From: Gordonia mangrovi
GTDB taxonomy: Bacteria > Actinomycetota > Actinomycetes > Mycobacteriales > Mycobacteriaceae
Reading direction: 5' to 3'
Assembly: GCF_024734075.1 (NCBI RefSeq)
Contig: NZ_CP102850.1
Span: 2,542,001-2,606,000, forward strand
DNA: 64,000 bases
Shown here: positions 1 through 8,635 of the stretch, piece by piece
How the letters are laid out: each line of letters begins with the position of its first letter
How positions within the stretch are numbered: position 1 is the stretch's first letter
Notes under the pieces: generated by a model
What the model was told of the DNA's origin: nothing
The model's database searches: none
The model's input: the letters and a program-made list of their open reading frames with translations, nothing else
Program-made: the position numbers and the translations under genes

Positions 1-41
1 AGCGCTGACACGGTCGTGCGCGCAGATCGGATGGTTGGACC

Positions 42-2366
42 ATGAGTACACGCGGTACATCGCCCGCCGGCGGTGGACGTAGGGCTCGCTCCTCCGCCGA
101 CGACCCGCGCCGCAAGCGGCAGAAATGGCTCGCGGTCGGACTCGGCGCCGTCGGCGCCATCGTGCCCGCGGTGGCCCTGATCGGCATTGTCGCCTTCATG
201 CTCACCTACGTCGGTGCGTCGGTGCCCGCGCCCGGCGACATCAAGCAGAATCAGGTCGCGACCATCCTGACCTCCAACGGCCAGACCATCGCGCGCGTGG
301 TGCCCGAGGAGGGCAACCGCACCGACGTCAAGATCGAGGACATCCCCCAGTCGGTCCAGGACGCGGTGATCGCCGCCGAGGACCGCGAGTTCGAGAGCAA
401 CTCCGGCTTCTCCATCCGTGGCCTGTCGCGCGCGGCGATCGGACAGGTCACCGGAAACGGTGGTGAGGCCGGCGGTGGATCGACCATCACTCAGCAATAC
501 GTCAAGAACGCACTCGTCGGTGACGAGCACAGTTACGAGCGCAAGTTCAAAGAACTCGCGATCGCGACCAAGATGTCGAACGAGTGGTCCAAGGACGACA
601 TCATGGCCGCCTACCTCAACACCATCTACTTCGGCCGTGGTGCCTACGGTGTGGCTGCCGCATCCCAGGCGTATTTCCGCAAGGATCTGAGCAAGATCAC
701 CACCGAGGAGGCCGCGGTGCTCGCGGCCGCGATTCGCTCGCCGTCGTACTACGACCCGGAGATCAACCGGGAGGCCGCCGAGGCGCGCTGGAATTATGTG
801 CTCGACGGCATGGTCAGCACCGGTGCGCTCGCGCCCACCGATCGTGCGGCGATGCAGTACCCGAAGGTGCCGGCGGCCCGCGCGCAAGGGGACGACACGC
901 CGGGGGCGAACGGCTTGATCAAGCGGCAGGTACTCGCCGAGCTCGGTGAGCTCAACATCTCCGAGCAGCAGGTCCGCACCGAGGGACTCAAGATCACCAC
1001 CACCATCGATCCGAAGGTGCAGCGCTCGGTGGTCGCAGCGGCCAACGGCAAACTCGAGGGGGAGCCGAAGAAGCTGCGGACCTCAGTGGTCTCCATCGAC
1101 CCGCGTACCGGCGGAGTGCAGGGCTACTTCGGCGGCAACGACGCCACCGGCTGGGACTACGCACAGGCTGGGCTGCAGACCGGGTCGTCATTCAAGGTGT
1201 TCGCCCTCGTCGCTGCGCTGGAGCAGGATATCCCGCTGTCCAAGACGTACAGCTCGGCACCCTACTCCGCGCCGGGTGGGCTGACCGTGGAGAACTCCGA
1301 CGGCGAGAGCTGCGGGTCCTGCAACCTGGCGACGGCGATGAAGATGTCGCTCAACACCGTCTACTACCGCCTGATGATGGACCTCGACGGCCAGGCACAA
1401 GCGGTCGCCGACGCCGCACATCAGGCCGGCGTCGCCGAGAGCTTCGGCACCATCGAGCACACGCTGCAGGAAGCCAACGGGGGTGTCGAGGGTGGCGTGG
1501 TGCTCGGCCAGTACCCGTCGCGGGTCATCGACATGGCCTCGGCGTATGCGACTCTCGCCGCATCCGGCGTGTACCGCGAGCCGTACTTCGTGCAGAAGGT
1601 GGAGACCTCCGATGGCGAAGTACTCTTCGACCGCCAGCCCAACAAGGGCGAACGCGTCTTCGAGGCGAAGGTGGCCGACAACGTGAGCGCCGCGCTCGAG
1701 CCGATCGCGTCCTACTCCAACGGCCACGCGCTCTACGACCCGAGCCTCGGATCACGTCCGTCGGCGTCCAAGACCGGTACCGCACAGCTCGGTGACACCG
1801 GACAGAACAAGGATGCGTGGATGGTCGGCTACACGCCGCAACTGTCCACCGCGGTATGGGTCGGTACCGACGAGGGCACCGCGATCACCAACTACGCCGG
1901 CTCCTCGATCTACGGCAGCATGCTGCCGTCGGATATCTGGCAGGCCGCCATGAACGGTGCGCTGGAAGGTAAGCCGATCCAGGACTTCCCGGAGCCCGAC
2001 GCCGTGGGCGGTCAGGCCGGTGTGCCCTACGAGCCGCCGCCGGTGACCTACGACCCGGACACTCGGGAGACGGAGTCGCCCGACGATGAGGGGCCGTCAC
2101 GCCGGTTCCCCGGCAACGGTGACGGCAACCTGACCCTGGCGCCCGGCGTCACCATCCCACTACCGGGCAACGCCGCACCGGGTGGTGGTGGCAACTCCGG
2201 GAATTCGGGCGGCAACTCCGGTGGCAACCCGGGCGGTGACTCGGGCGGCGGCAATACCGGCGGTGACGACTACACCGGTGGTGGCGGGACCGGCGACGGC
2301 ACAACAGGAGGCGGCTACCAGGACGGTTTCGGTGGCGACATCCCGGAACCCCCACCGCTGAACTGA
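42..2366 (+). CDS. ponA1: Bifunctional class A penicillin-binding protein (PonA1/PBP1A type)
   Basis: Polymerises and cross-links peptidoglycan outside the membrane. The 774-residue protein has a basic cytoplasmic N-terminus, one membrane anchor at about residues 30-55, a GT51 glycosyltransferase domain (about 75-250) with the EDREFE catalytic-Glu motif and GGSTITQQ motif, and a transpeptidase domain with SSFK (SxxK nucleophile), SLN (SxN) and KTGTAQ (KTG) motifs. The tail after about residue 640 is Pro-rich, then Gly/Asn-rich, as in many actinobacterial PBP1 proteins. The ATG at 42 gives a normal N-terminus, though a start upstream of the window cannot be excluded. The next gene begins 13 bases after the stop, so the two are probably co-transcribed. 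The pairing with a GT87 membrane protein is the mycobacterial ponA1-Rv0051 arrangement. Confidence 0.95.
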   Translation: MSTRGTSPAGGGRRARSSADDPRRKRQKWLAVGLGAVGAIVPAVALIGIVAFMLTYVGASVPAPGDIKQNQVATILTSNGQTIARVVPEEGNRTDVKIEDIPQSVQDAVIAAEDREFESNSGFSIRGLSRAAIGQVTGNGGEAGGGSTITQQYVKNALVGDEHSYERKFKELAIATKMSNEWSKDDIMAAYLNTIYFGRGAYGVAAASQAYFRKDLSKITTEEAAVLAAAIRSPSYYDPEINREAAEARWNYVLDGMVSTGALAPTDRAAMQYPKVPAARAQGDDTPGANGLIKRQVLAELGELNISEQQVRTEGLKITTTIDPKVQRSVVAAANGKLEGEPKKLRTSVVSIDPRTGGVQGYFGGNDATGWDYAQAGLQTGSSFKVFALVAALEQDIPLSKTYSSAPYSAPGGLTVENSDGESCGSCNLATAMKMSLNTVYYRLMMDLDGQAQAVADAAHQAGVAESFGTIEHTLQEANGGVEGGVVLGQYPSRVIDMASAYATLAASGVYREPYFVQKVETSDGEVLFDRQPNKGERVFEAKVADNVSAALEPIASYSNGHALYDPSLGSRPSASKTGTAQLGDTGQNKDAWMVGYTPQLSTAVWVGTDEGTAITNYAGSSIYGSMLPSDIWQAAMNGALEGKPIQDFPEPDAVGGQAGVPYEPPPVTYDPDTRETESPDDEGPSRRFPGNGDGNLTLAPGVTIPLPGNAAPGGGGNSGNSGGNSGGNPGGDSGGGNTGGDDYTGGGGTGDGTTGGGYQDGFGGDIPEPPPLN

Positions 2367-2379
2367 GCCGACACCGACC

Positions 2380-4077
2380 GTGGCAGAGGAGAACTCGAAC
2401 GAACCGGGCTCCCCCGGTGACCCGTGGGCGGTGACCGCCGACCGCGATCGTGACCGCGACCCCGACTGGGAGTCCGCGGCCGTCCTCGCCGAGGACCCGC
2501 GCGTCGATCACACCCGGGTGTTGCCGAGCCGCACCGATGTCGTCGCCCGAGAGGCGTCGACCGTGGTGGGCGGACCGGTGGGACGGCATGCCGCGGTCGG
2601 TCGCAGCCGGGCATGGACACCGATCCGGGTGCTGTTCCTGCTCGCGCTGTGCGCGTTGGCGGTGAGCTGGTTCGGCAAGGCGAGCTGTCTGCAGCAGGCA
2701 CCCGCCGACGAGAACTCCCCCGCCGGAGCAGAACTGCGGCTCGACTGGGACGATCAGCGCCAGTACACCAACCTCTGCTACTCCGATGTGATCGGACTGT
2801 TCGGAGCCGAACGCCTCAACGAGGGCGCCTTCCCGTACCGCACCTTCTGGTACGAGCAGGGCCCCGACGGACAGCAGATCAAGCGGTACATGGAGTATCC
2901 GGTCATCACCGGCATGTACATGTACGGCATGGCGACGGTCGCGCGCGCCTGGCTGTCGGCGCACGAGAAGTGGGGTGTGCCGGCCGCTCTCGACGTCGTG
3001 CTGTTCTTCGACCTCGCGGCCCTCGGACTCGCCCTGTTCTGGCTGGTCACCATCTGGGCCACCGCGCTCACCGCGCGCCGCCGGATCTGGGCGGCCTGGA
3101 TCGCCGCACTCTCACCGCTGGTGCTGGTGCACGCCTTCACCAACTTCGACGCCATCGCCACCGCCATGGTCGCCCTCGCCATCCTGTGCTGGGCCCGTCG
3201 GAAGCCGTGGCTGGCCGGTCTGTTCATCGGATTGGGCACCGCCGCGAAGCTGTATCCGGTGCTGCTGCTCGGGGTGCTGCTCGTCCTGTGTCTGCGCTCG
3301 GCACGGTTACGGGAGTTCGCGCAGACCGCGGCGACCGCCGTACTGGTGTGGGTGGCGGTCAATCTGCCGATCCTCATCCTCTATCCGCAGGGCTGGTGGG
3401 AGTTCTTCCGCTACAACTCCGAACGCGCCGCCGAAGCCGACAGTCTTTATCGCGTGATCAGCGCGGCGACCGGATTCCAGTGGAACGTCACGGTTCTCAA
3501 TGCGGTGTCGCTCGGTGTGCTGGGGCTCGTCGCGCTTGGGGTGGGCGCGGTCGCACTCGGTGCGCCACAACGACCGCGATTGGCGCAGTTGGCGTTCCTG
3601 CTGGTCGCCGGTTTCCTGCTGGTGAACAAGGTGTGGAGTCCGCAGTACTCCCTGTGGCTGGTGCCGCTGGCGGTGCTCGCGATTCCGCACACCAGGTTGC
3701 TGTTCGCCTGGATGATCGTGGACGCCCTGGTGTGGGTACCCCGGATGTCGCTGTACCTGGATGCCGATCGGCGCTGGCTGCCCGACGAATGGTTCACCGT
3801 CGTCATCGTGTTGCGCGCCCTGATGGTGATCGGGTTGTGCGTGGTGGTGCTGTGGCAGATCTGGCACCCCGCCGACGACCTGATGCGCAATCCCCGCCGC
3901 GACGCCCGCGACCCCGGGCCCGAACACCTGCTCGACGACCCCGCCGGCGGCGTCCTCGACGGCGCCCCGGATCGATTCACCCTGCGCGGCGTGCGTCGCC
4001 CGCGCCGCGGCGTGGACGACTCGGTCCATCGCCCGCCGCCGCCCCCATCCTCGGATCTCACGCCGACGGCACCCTGA
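2380..4077 (+). CDS. GT87-family (DUF2029) polytopic membrane glycosyltransferase
   Basis: A 565-residue membrane protein with a hydrophilic N-terminus (about 75 residues), then roughly ten hydrophobic segments, and a basic/Pro-rich cytoplasmic tail. Motifs characteristic of the polyprenyl-phosphomannose-dependent GT87 family are visible: YMEYPVITG, LVHAFTNFDAIA, AAKLYP and NKVWSPQYSLWL. Family knowledge suggests mannosyl or arabinosyl-type transfer from a lipid-linked sugar on the outer membrane face; the substrate is not readable here. It starts with GTG 13 bases after ponA1 and matches the Rv0051 position in mycobacteria. A paralogue lies at 16468-17907. The 3' end runs into a 21-base tandem repeat. 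Confidence 0.85.
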   Translation: MAEENSNEPGSPGDPWAVTADRDRDRDPDWESAAVLAEDPRVDHTRVLPSRTDVVAREASTVVGGPVGRHAAVGRSRAWTPIRVLFLLALCALAVSWFGKASCLQQAPADENSPAGAELRLDWDDQRQYTNLCYSDVIGLFGAERLNEGAFPYRTFWYEQGPDGQQIKRYMEYPVITGMYMYGMATVARAWLSAHEKWGVPAALDVVLFFDLAALGLALFWLVTIWATALTARRRIWAAWIAALSPLVLVHAFTNFDAIATAMVALAILCWARRKPWLAGLFIGLGTAAKLYPVLLLGVLLVLCLRSARLREFAQTAATAVLVWVAVNLPILILYPQGWWEFFRYNSERAAEADSLYRVISAATGFQWNVTVLNAVSLGVLGLVALGVGAVALGAPQRPRLAQLAFLLVAGFLLVNKVWSPQYSLWLVPLAVLAIPHTRLLFAWMIVDALVWVPRMSLYLDADRRWLPDEWFTVVIVLRALMVIGLCVVVLWQIWHPADDLMRNPRRDARDPGPEHLLDDPAGGVLDGAPDRFTLRGVRRPRRGVDDSVHRPPPPPSSDLTPTAP

Positions 4078-4139
4078 ATCCCGCCGACAGAACCCGCAAT
4101 CCCGCCGACGGAACCCGGTTTCGCGTCGACAGCATCCCC
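4056..4139 (+). repeat. Four degenerate 21-base tandem units across the 3' end of the GT87 gene
   Basis: Units begin at 4056, 4077, 4098 and 4119. The two central units share the core CCCGCCGAC and differ at only two positions; the outer two are about two-thirds identical. The period is seven codons. In a frame different from the annotated gene the central units read as the heptapeptide NPAD(R/G)TR. The first unit is inside the coding region and the others follow the stop codon. Confidence 0.6.
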
Positions 4140-4186
4140 CGCGAGCCTGCGACGTCGGCGGTCAGGCCGGACACTAGGATCGGTCC

Positions 4187-4558
4187 ATGGCACGCGGCGG
4201 CTCGAGACGAGCACGCGCGGGACGTAAGCGGCAACGCCGGATGCGCCTCGCCGACAACGACCTCAGCGCGGCGCAGTGGCAGCAGATCAAGGCCGCCTGG
4301 GGCGGCTGCGCGTACTGTGGCCGCACCGACACCGTCCTCCAGCGCGACTGCGTCCAGCCGCTGTCGGTGGGCGGCCGCTACACCGAACTCAACGTGGTGC
4401 CGGCCTGCCAGTCCTGCAATGCCAGCAAGTGCAACACCGAGGTGACTTCCTGGATGCGGCGCAAGGGTCTCGACGAGGAGTTGTTCCTCCGGCGACTGGT
4501 CAGCATCCGGGCGTCGCGGGTCGCGGTACCGGACCCGTCGGCCGACGCATTTCCGTAG
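4187..4558 (+). CDS. HNH-family endonuclease domain protein
   Basis: A small basic protein (123 residues). It shows the zinc-finger-like layout of HNH nucleases: CAYC, then RDCVQPLSVGGR, then LNVVPACQSCNASK, with paired CxxC motifs and the two conserved Asn positions. The usual DH of the first motif reads DC here, so the first catalytic His is absent. I recall similar DC forms in actinobacterial relatives, so this may be a subfamily trait rather than decay. It probably binds or nicks DNA, but the substrate is unknown. It lies alone between the GT87 gene and the reductase, in the position where mycobacteria have Rv0052-like genes. Confidence 0.75.
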   Translation: MARGGSRRARAGRKRQRRMRLADNDLSAAQWQQIKAAWGGCAYCGRTDTVLQRDCVQPLSVGGRYTELNVVPACQSCNASKCNTEVTSWMRRKGLDEELFLRRLVSIRASRVAVPDPSADAFP

Positions 4559-4568
4559 GGTGCGCACC

Positions 4569-5567
4569 ATGGGTGACGTACAAGCACTGGTGGCACATCA
4601 GGACGACGACGGCAACATCGACCTCGTCCACGAAACCGTCGAGGAGAGCTTCCTGCCCGACGGCGACGTGGAGATCGCCGTCGAGTATTCGGGCGTGAAC
4701 TTCAAGGATGCCCTCGCGGTGACCCCCAAAGGTGGTGTCGCGCGATCCTATCCGCTGATCCCCGGTATCGATCTCACTGGTACCGTCCGGTCGAGTACCT
4801 CGCCGGAGTTCTCCGCCGGTGACGTGGTGGTGGCGCACGGTTACGACATCGGCACCGGCCGCCACGGCGGCTACGCCGACACCGCCCGACTGCCCGCCGA
4901 CATGGTGGTCAAACTGACCGGACTCTCGGCCAAGGATGCCGCCGCCATCGGCACCGCCGGGTTCACCGCCGCGATGAGCGTCGAGGCGCTGACCGCCCAC
5001 GGCATCACCCCGTCCGACGGACCGGTGCTCGTCACCGGCGCCACCGGCGGGGTGGGCAGCGTCAGCGTCGACCTGCTCGCTGCCGCCGGGTTCGAGGTGA
5101 TCGCCTCCACCGGCAAGTCCGATGCCACCGACCTGCTACGCACCCTCGGCGCCACCGAGATCATCGGCCGCCTCCCCGAGGAGGGCGAGAAGGTCCGTGC
5201 GCTCGGCAAGACTCGCTGGGCCGCCGTCGTCGACTGTGTCGGCGGCACCACCCTCGCGTACGCGCTGAGCACGCTGGCCTACGGCGGTGTGGTAGCCGCA
5301 TCCGGACTCGCCGGCAGCGCCGACCTCCCCACGACGGTCCACCCGTTCATCCTGCGCGGGGTCACGCTGGCCGGTATCGATTCGGTGCAGTTGCCCATCG
5401 TCAACCGTCGCGCGCTGTGGGCCAAACTCGAAGGTGAACTCAAGCCCCGTCACCTCGACGACGTGACCACCGACGTCGCGGTGACCGCACTGCCGAAGTC
5501 GATCAAGACGATCCTCTCCGGCGGCGTCACGGGACGTACGCGGGTCATCGTCGCCGGCGAATTCTGA
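4569..5567 (+). CDS. Acrylyl-CoA reductase / YhdH-AcuI type MDR oxidoreductase
   Basis: A zinc-independent medium-chain dehydrogenase of 332 residues. The N-terminal GroES-like part contains EYSGVNFKDALAV and PLIPGIDLTGTV, and the Rossmann part contains VTGATGGVGSVSVDLL, all typical of the YhdH/AcuI group that reduces acrylyl-CoA or related enoyl thioesters with NADPH. I chose ATG 4569 over the in-frame GTG at 4560 because MGDVQALV matches a normal family N-terminus. It ends 40 bases before the first TetR operator repeat, so it is probably a separate transcription unit. Confidence 0.85.
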   Translation: MGDVQALVAHQDDDGNIDLVHETVEESFLPDGDVEIAVEYSGVNFKDALAVTPKGGVARSYPLIPGIDLTGTVRSSTSPEFSAGDVVVAHGYDIGTGRHGGYADTARLPADMVVKLTGLSAKDAAAIGTAGFTAAMSVEALTAHGITPSDGPVLVTGATGGVGSVSVDLLAAAGFEVIASTGKSDATDLLRTLGATEIIGRLPEEGEKVRALGKTRWAAVVDCVGGTTLAYALSTLAYGGVVAASGLAGSADLPTTVHPFILRGVTLAGIDSVQLPIVNRRALWAKLEGELKPRHLDDVTTDVAVTALPKSIKTILSGGVTGRTRVIVAGEF

Positions 5568-5608
5568 ACCAACGTGTAGCCGCGTGGCCGAGAGGACGGC
5601 ACGTGTTG

Positions 5609-5658
5609 GATACCCAGAAGTATTCGATACTTGCGAGTATCCGATACTCATGAGTATC
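5609..5658 (+). promoter_or_regulatory. Three operator palindromes phased at exactly 17 bp
   Basis: Three consecutive sites share the plan GATACY-N4-AGTATY. Site 1 (5609-5624) is GATACCCAGAAGTATT, site 2 (5626-5641) is GATACTTGCGAGTATC and site 3 (5643-5658) is GATACTCATGAGTATC. Site 3 is a perfect palindrome that extends to 18 bp (5642-5659). Centres fall at 5616.5, 5633.5 and 5650.5. They lie 58-108 bases upstream of a TetR-family gene, which is their most likely ligand by position. Confidence 0.85.
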
Positions 5659-5716
5659 GTGTCGGCGTGATCAACCATCTGCCGACTACTGCTCGGATGA
5701 ACCCCGGGTTCCGACG

Positions 5717-6379
5717 ATGACCGGACCCGTTGCCCGCGTGCCTCGAGAGGAAGTACGGCGACGTCTGTTCGACGCCGCGGTGTCGGTATTCGCTGAACGC
5801 GGCTACGCCGGCGCGCGGATGGATGAGATCGCGCGCGTCGCCGGTTTCACCAAAGGGGCCGTGTATTCGAACTTCTCGAGCAAACACGCGCTCCTTGCCG
5901 AGTTGATCGAGGACAAGGCCCGCACGCAGCTCGTGGTGGGCAACGTGGAAGTCCGTGCGCAGAATCGTCCGCACGCCGCACTGGAGGACATCGCCGAGGT
6001 CTGGGCGCGGGGCATCGTGGAGCAGGAGGCCTGGACCCGGCTGCTCACCGAGATCGCCCAGCTCGCGGCCCGTGATCCCGAGGTGCGGGAACTGTATGCG
6101 CCTGTGCGACGTGGGCTACGCACCGAACTCGCCGACACACTCAGGGCCGCAGCGGAGGAGTTGGGTATCGAGATCACCGTGCCGGTCGAACAGCTTGCCC
6201 TGACGTTGCAGGCGCTACGTCTCGGACTCGCGCTCGAACACGGCACCGATCCCGATCGGGTTGATCGGGCCACTCTCACGGCGGTATTCACCGCCACATT
6301 GCGCGGGGTCTTCCGCCATACGTCGAGCGCAGCTGACCTACGTACCGAATCGGCCACGCCGCGTGAGGAATCAGAATGA
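5717..6379 (+). CDS. TetR/AcrR-family transcriptional regulator
   Basis: A 220-residue repressor-type protein. The N-terminal helix-turn-helix is clear: RRRLFDAAVSVFAERGYAG, then DEIARVAGFTKGAVYSNF. The C-terminal ligand domain is alpha-helical and unlike any I can name. Its stop codon overlaps the start of the DUF1254 gene (ATGA), so the two are translationally coupled and the regulator probably controls that gene and itself through the three phased operators just upstream. The inducer cannot be read from the sequence. Confidence 0.9.
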   Translation: MTGPVARVPREEVRRRLFDAAVSVFAERGYAGARMDEIARVAGFTKGAVYSNFSSKHALLAELIEDKARTQLVVGNVEVRAQNRPHAALEDIAEVWARGIVEQEAWTRLLTEIAQLAARDPEVRELYAPVRRGLRTELADTLRAAAEELGIEITVPVEQLALTLQALRLGLALEHGTDPDRVDRATLTAVFTATLRGVFRHTSSAADLRTESATPREESE

Positions 6380-7824
6380 GACCACGACACAACGGAGCTT
6401 CGAGAACCACTCGGCGAACCGTCCTCGGAGTGGCGATCACCGTGATGGCATTGCTGTGGACCATCGTCTGTTCGTCGGCCGCAGCCGCAACCCCACGTCT
6501 TCCGATCACCTCGCTCGACGAGGCAGCGACCGCTGCTTACACCTATACGTACCCGCTGGTCTCGATGGAGGTGACGCGGCGGCAGAACACGAATGTGCCC
6601 GTTCCGATCCCGGCGATCGGTATCGCGCCGACAAACCAACTCGGATCGAAGGACAACCTGCCGGACGCGAGCTTCAAGGGTGTGGTCCGGACCAACGTCG
6701 ACACCCTGTACACGTCGATGCTCTATGACGTGGCCGCCGAACCCATCGTCATCAGCGTTCCGGACATGGGCGACCGATATCACGTCTTCTCCATCATGGA
6801 CATGTGGACCGACACCACTGCGGCCCCGGGCTCCCGCACGGTCGGTGACGGGCAGGCGTACCGGTTCGCGATCGTCGGGCCGAATTGGAAAGGCACACTG
6901 CCCGCCGGAATCCGTGAATACCGGATGGCGACGGACACCGGGTGGATGATCGGCCGGATCCAGGTGAACGAGCCCAACGACATCCCCGCTGTGCAGGGGT
7001 TGCAGCGTCAGCTCTCGGCGGTCCCGCTCAGCTCTCTGGGACGTCCGTACCTCCCGCTTCCCAACACCGACCTCCACCCGGAGTGGCCCCGCAACGTGAA
7101 GGTCGGCGACTACATCGCCGCATTGTCTCCCCAGGAGTACTGGGATCTGTACTACGAGGCCCGATCTCATACCCAGACCCGACCGGGCGACGAGGAGCTG
7201 CTCGCCGACCTTGCCCGATACGGATGGTCACCGAATCACCGCCTCGACCTGGCGAGCCTGTCCGCAGCCGATCGAGCGGTGTGGACGAAGGCCTGGCCGG
7301 CCACCCGCGGACGTCTCGATTTCGCCAACACCACCCCGCAGGTAGACGGGTGGCGTACCCCGGTCGAGAACATCGGCGCCTATGGCACCGACTATCTGGC
7401 CCGCGCGGTCACCGCGGCCCGGCTATTGGGTGCCAACCTGCCCGAAGACGCCGTGTATGCCATGGGCGAGAACACCGGTGACGGCAGGCCGCTGCGTGCA
7501 GATCAGAACTATGTGCTGCACTTCGACAAGGACCAGGTTCCGGATGTCCGCGCCTTCTGGTCCCTCACCCTCTACGACGAACAGGGCTACCTCGCTGCCA
7601 ACCCGATCAACCGCTATGCGGTGCGCGGCGAGCGTCTACGGACCAACCCCGACGGTTCGATCGACATCTACATCCAGCGCGAGAATCCCGGTTCTGGAAG
7701 GGAATCCAACTGGCTGCCCATGCCCGCCGACGGACAGGCGTCGCTGGTGTTGCGGCTGTATTGGCCATCCGAGCAGATCGTCGATGGGAACTGGAATCCG
7801 CCGGCGGTGACGCGGGCCGGCTGA
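6376..7824 (+). CDS. Exported DUF1254/DUF1214 protein
   Basis: A 482-residue protein with an N-terminal basic stretch and hydrophobic segment (about residues 12-38, ending CSSAAAA), consistent with a Sec signal peptide. The DUF1254 part follows (TYPLVSMEVTRRQN, VVRTNVDTLYTS, YHVFSIMDMWTD) and then the DUF1214 part (PEDAVYAMGENT, LHFDKDQVPDVRAFWSLTLYD). The biochemical role of this family is not established. It overlaps the upstream TetR gene by four bases and is probably its target. No transporter or enzyme neighbour is present to suggest a substrate. Confidence 0.85.
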   Translation: MRPRHNGASRTTRRTVLGVAITVMALLWTIVCSSAAAATPRLPITSLDEAATAAYTYTYPLVSMEVTRRQNTNVPVPIPAIGIAPTNQLGSKDNLPDASFKGVVRTNVDTLYTSMLYDVAAEPIVISVPDMGDRYHVFSIMDMWTDTTAAPGSRTVGDGQAYRFAIVGPNWKGTLPAGIREYRMATDTGWMIGRIQVNEPNDIPAVQGLQRQLSAVPLSSLGRPYLPLPNTDLHPEWPRNVKVGDYIAALSPQEYWDLYYEARSHTQTRPGDEELLADLARYGWSPNHRLDLASLSAADRAVWTKAWPATRGRLDFANTTPQVDGWRTPVENIGAYGTDYLARAVTAARLLGANLPEDAVYAMGENTGDGRPLRADQNYVLHFDKDQVPDVRAFWSLTLYDEQGYLAANPINRYAVRGERLRTNPDGSIDIYIQRENPGSGRESNWLPMPADGQASLVLRLYWPSEQIVDGNWNPPAVTRAG

Positions 7825-7842
7825 GGTGACCGCGCCCGCCCG

Positions 7843-8505
7843 TCAGGCCCCGTCGGTCAGCAAATCCGCAGACCCGATATCCGGCAACGGGATCCGGCAC
7901 AGCGCGGCGGCGTCGTCGGCGCTAATCCCCAACGACATGAGAACCCGTTGGGTGACGGCGTCCGACGTCGTGCCGGCGTCGCGATCGGGTTGCGAATGCA
8001 ACAGTTCGCCGAGCGCGACGGCGGCCCCGGCCACCGTGACCATCGCGGTGTCGATGTCATCGATGGCGAATCGTCCCGCTGCGGCGGCTGCGATGAGATC
8101 TCGGCGGGCCCGGGGCGCGAGCCCCTCGTCGGCGAGCAACATCGAGCTACCACGCTGTAGCAGAACGCGGCTGATCTCCGGATTGAGCCGATGCATGCGT
8201 CCGGTGAGTCGGAAACTCTGCGTGAATGCCTCGGCCGGATCGGCCATGTCGTGCGTGATGTGGTCCATCAGCGCACCGTGAGCCTCGAGCGCAGCATCGA
8301 CGGCGGCCTGATACAGGTCTTCCTTGCTGTCGAAGTGGTTGTAGAACGATCCCATCCCGACATCGGCGGCATTCGTCAGGTCGAGCACGGACGCGGTCAG
8401 CCGCCCCTCGGCAAGAAACCGCTGCGCGGCCCCGATCAGCGCCGACCGGGTGCGCAGTTTTCGTCGCTCCGATCGGCTGACCGCCGCGTTCGTCGATGTC
8501 GCCAT
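7843..8505 (-). CDS. TetR-family regulator of the divergent aromatic operon
   Basis: A 220-residue regulator. The helix-turn-helix region reads RSALIGAAQRFLAEGRL, then DLTNAADVGMGSFYNHFDSKEDLY. The C-terminal domain is all-helical. It is transcribed divergently from the dioxygenase operon with 130 bases between the starts, and this space holds two related palindromes. By the usual logic of such pairs it represses both directions until a pathway CoA ester or aromatic ligand is present; that is inference. Confidence 0.88.
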   Translation of the reverse strand: MATSTNAAVSRSERRKLRTRSALIGAAQRFLAEGRLTASVLDLTNAADVGMGSFYNHFDSKEDLYQAAVDAALEAHGALMDHITHDMADPAEAFTQSFRLTGRMHRLNPEISRVLLQRGSSMLLADEGLAPRARRDLIAAAAAGRFAIDDIDTAMVTVAGAAVALGELLHSQPDRDAGTTSDAVTQRVLMSLGISADDAAALCRIPLPDIGSADLLTDGA

Positions 8506-8554
8506 GCGCTCGCCCCTTACCTTCAGCGCTGACTCTACACCGCGCTCTCAACAG

Positions 8555-8612
8555 TGATGATTTCGTCAGAGATTGTTGACTGAGTATTGCAGCATATGTG
8601 ACGATATCGTCA
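8555..8612. promoter_or_regulatory. Paired TetR-type operators, consensus TGAYGATWTCGTCA
   Basis: The perfect palindrome TGACGATATCGTCA lies at 8599-8612 and an imperfect copy, TGATGATTTCGTCA, at 8555-8568. Their centres are 44 bp apart. Both sit in the divergent space between the TetR gene (start 8505) and the dioxygenase gene (start 8636), one close to each start, as expected for a bidirectionally acting repressor. Confidence 0.8.
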
Positions 8613-8635
8613 GTCTAGATACGAAGGTGATTCCC

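Noticed and set aside
5581..5600. GTGGCCGAGAGG, similar to the D-arm of tRNA-Leu/Ser
   Set aside because: No acceptor stem, anticodon arm or T-arm (GGTTCGA) can be formed around it.
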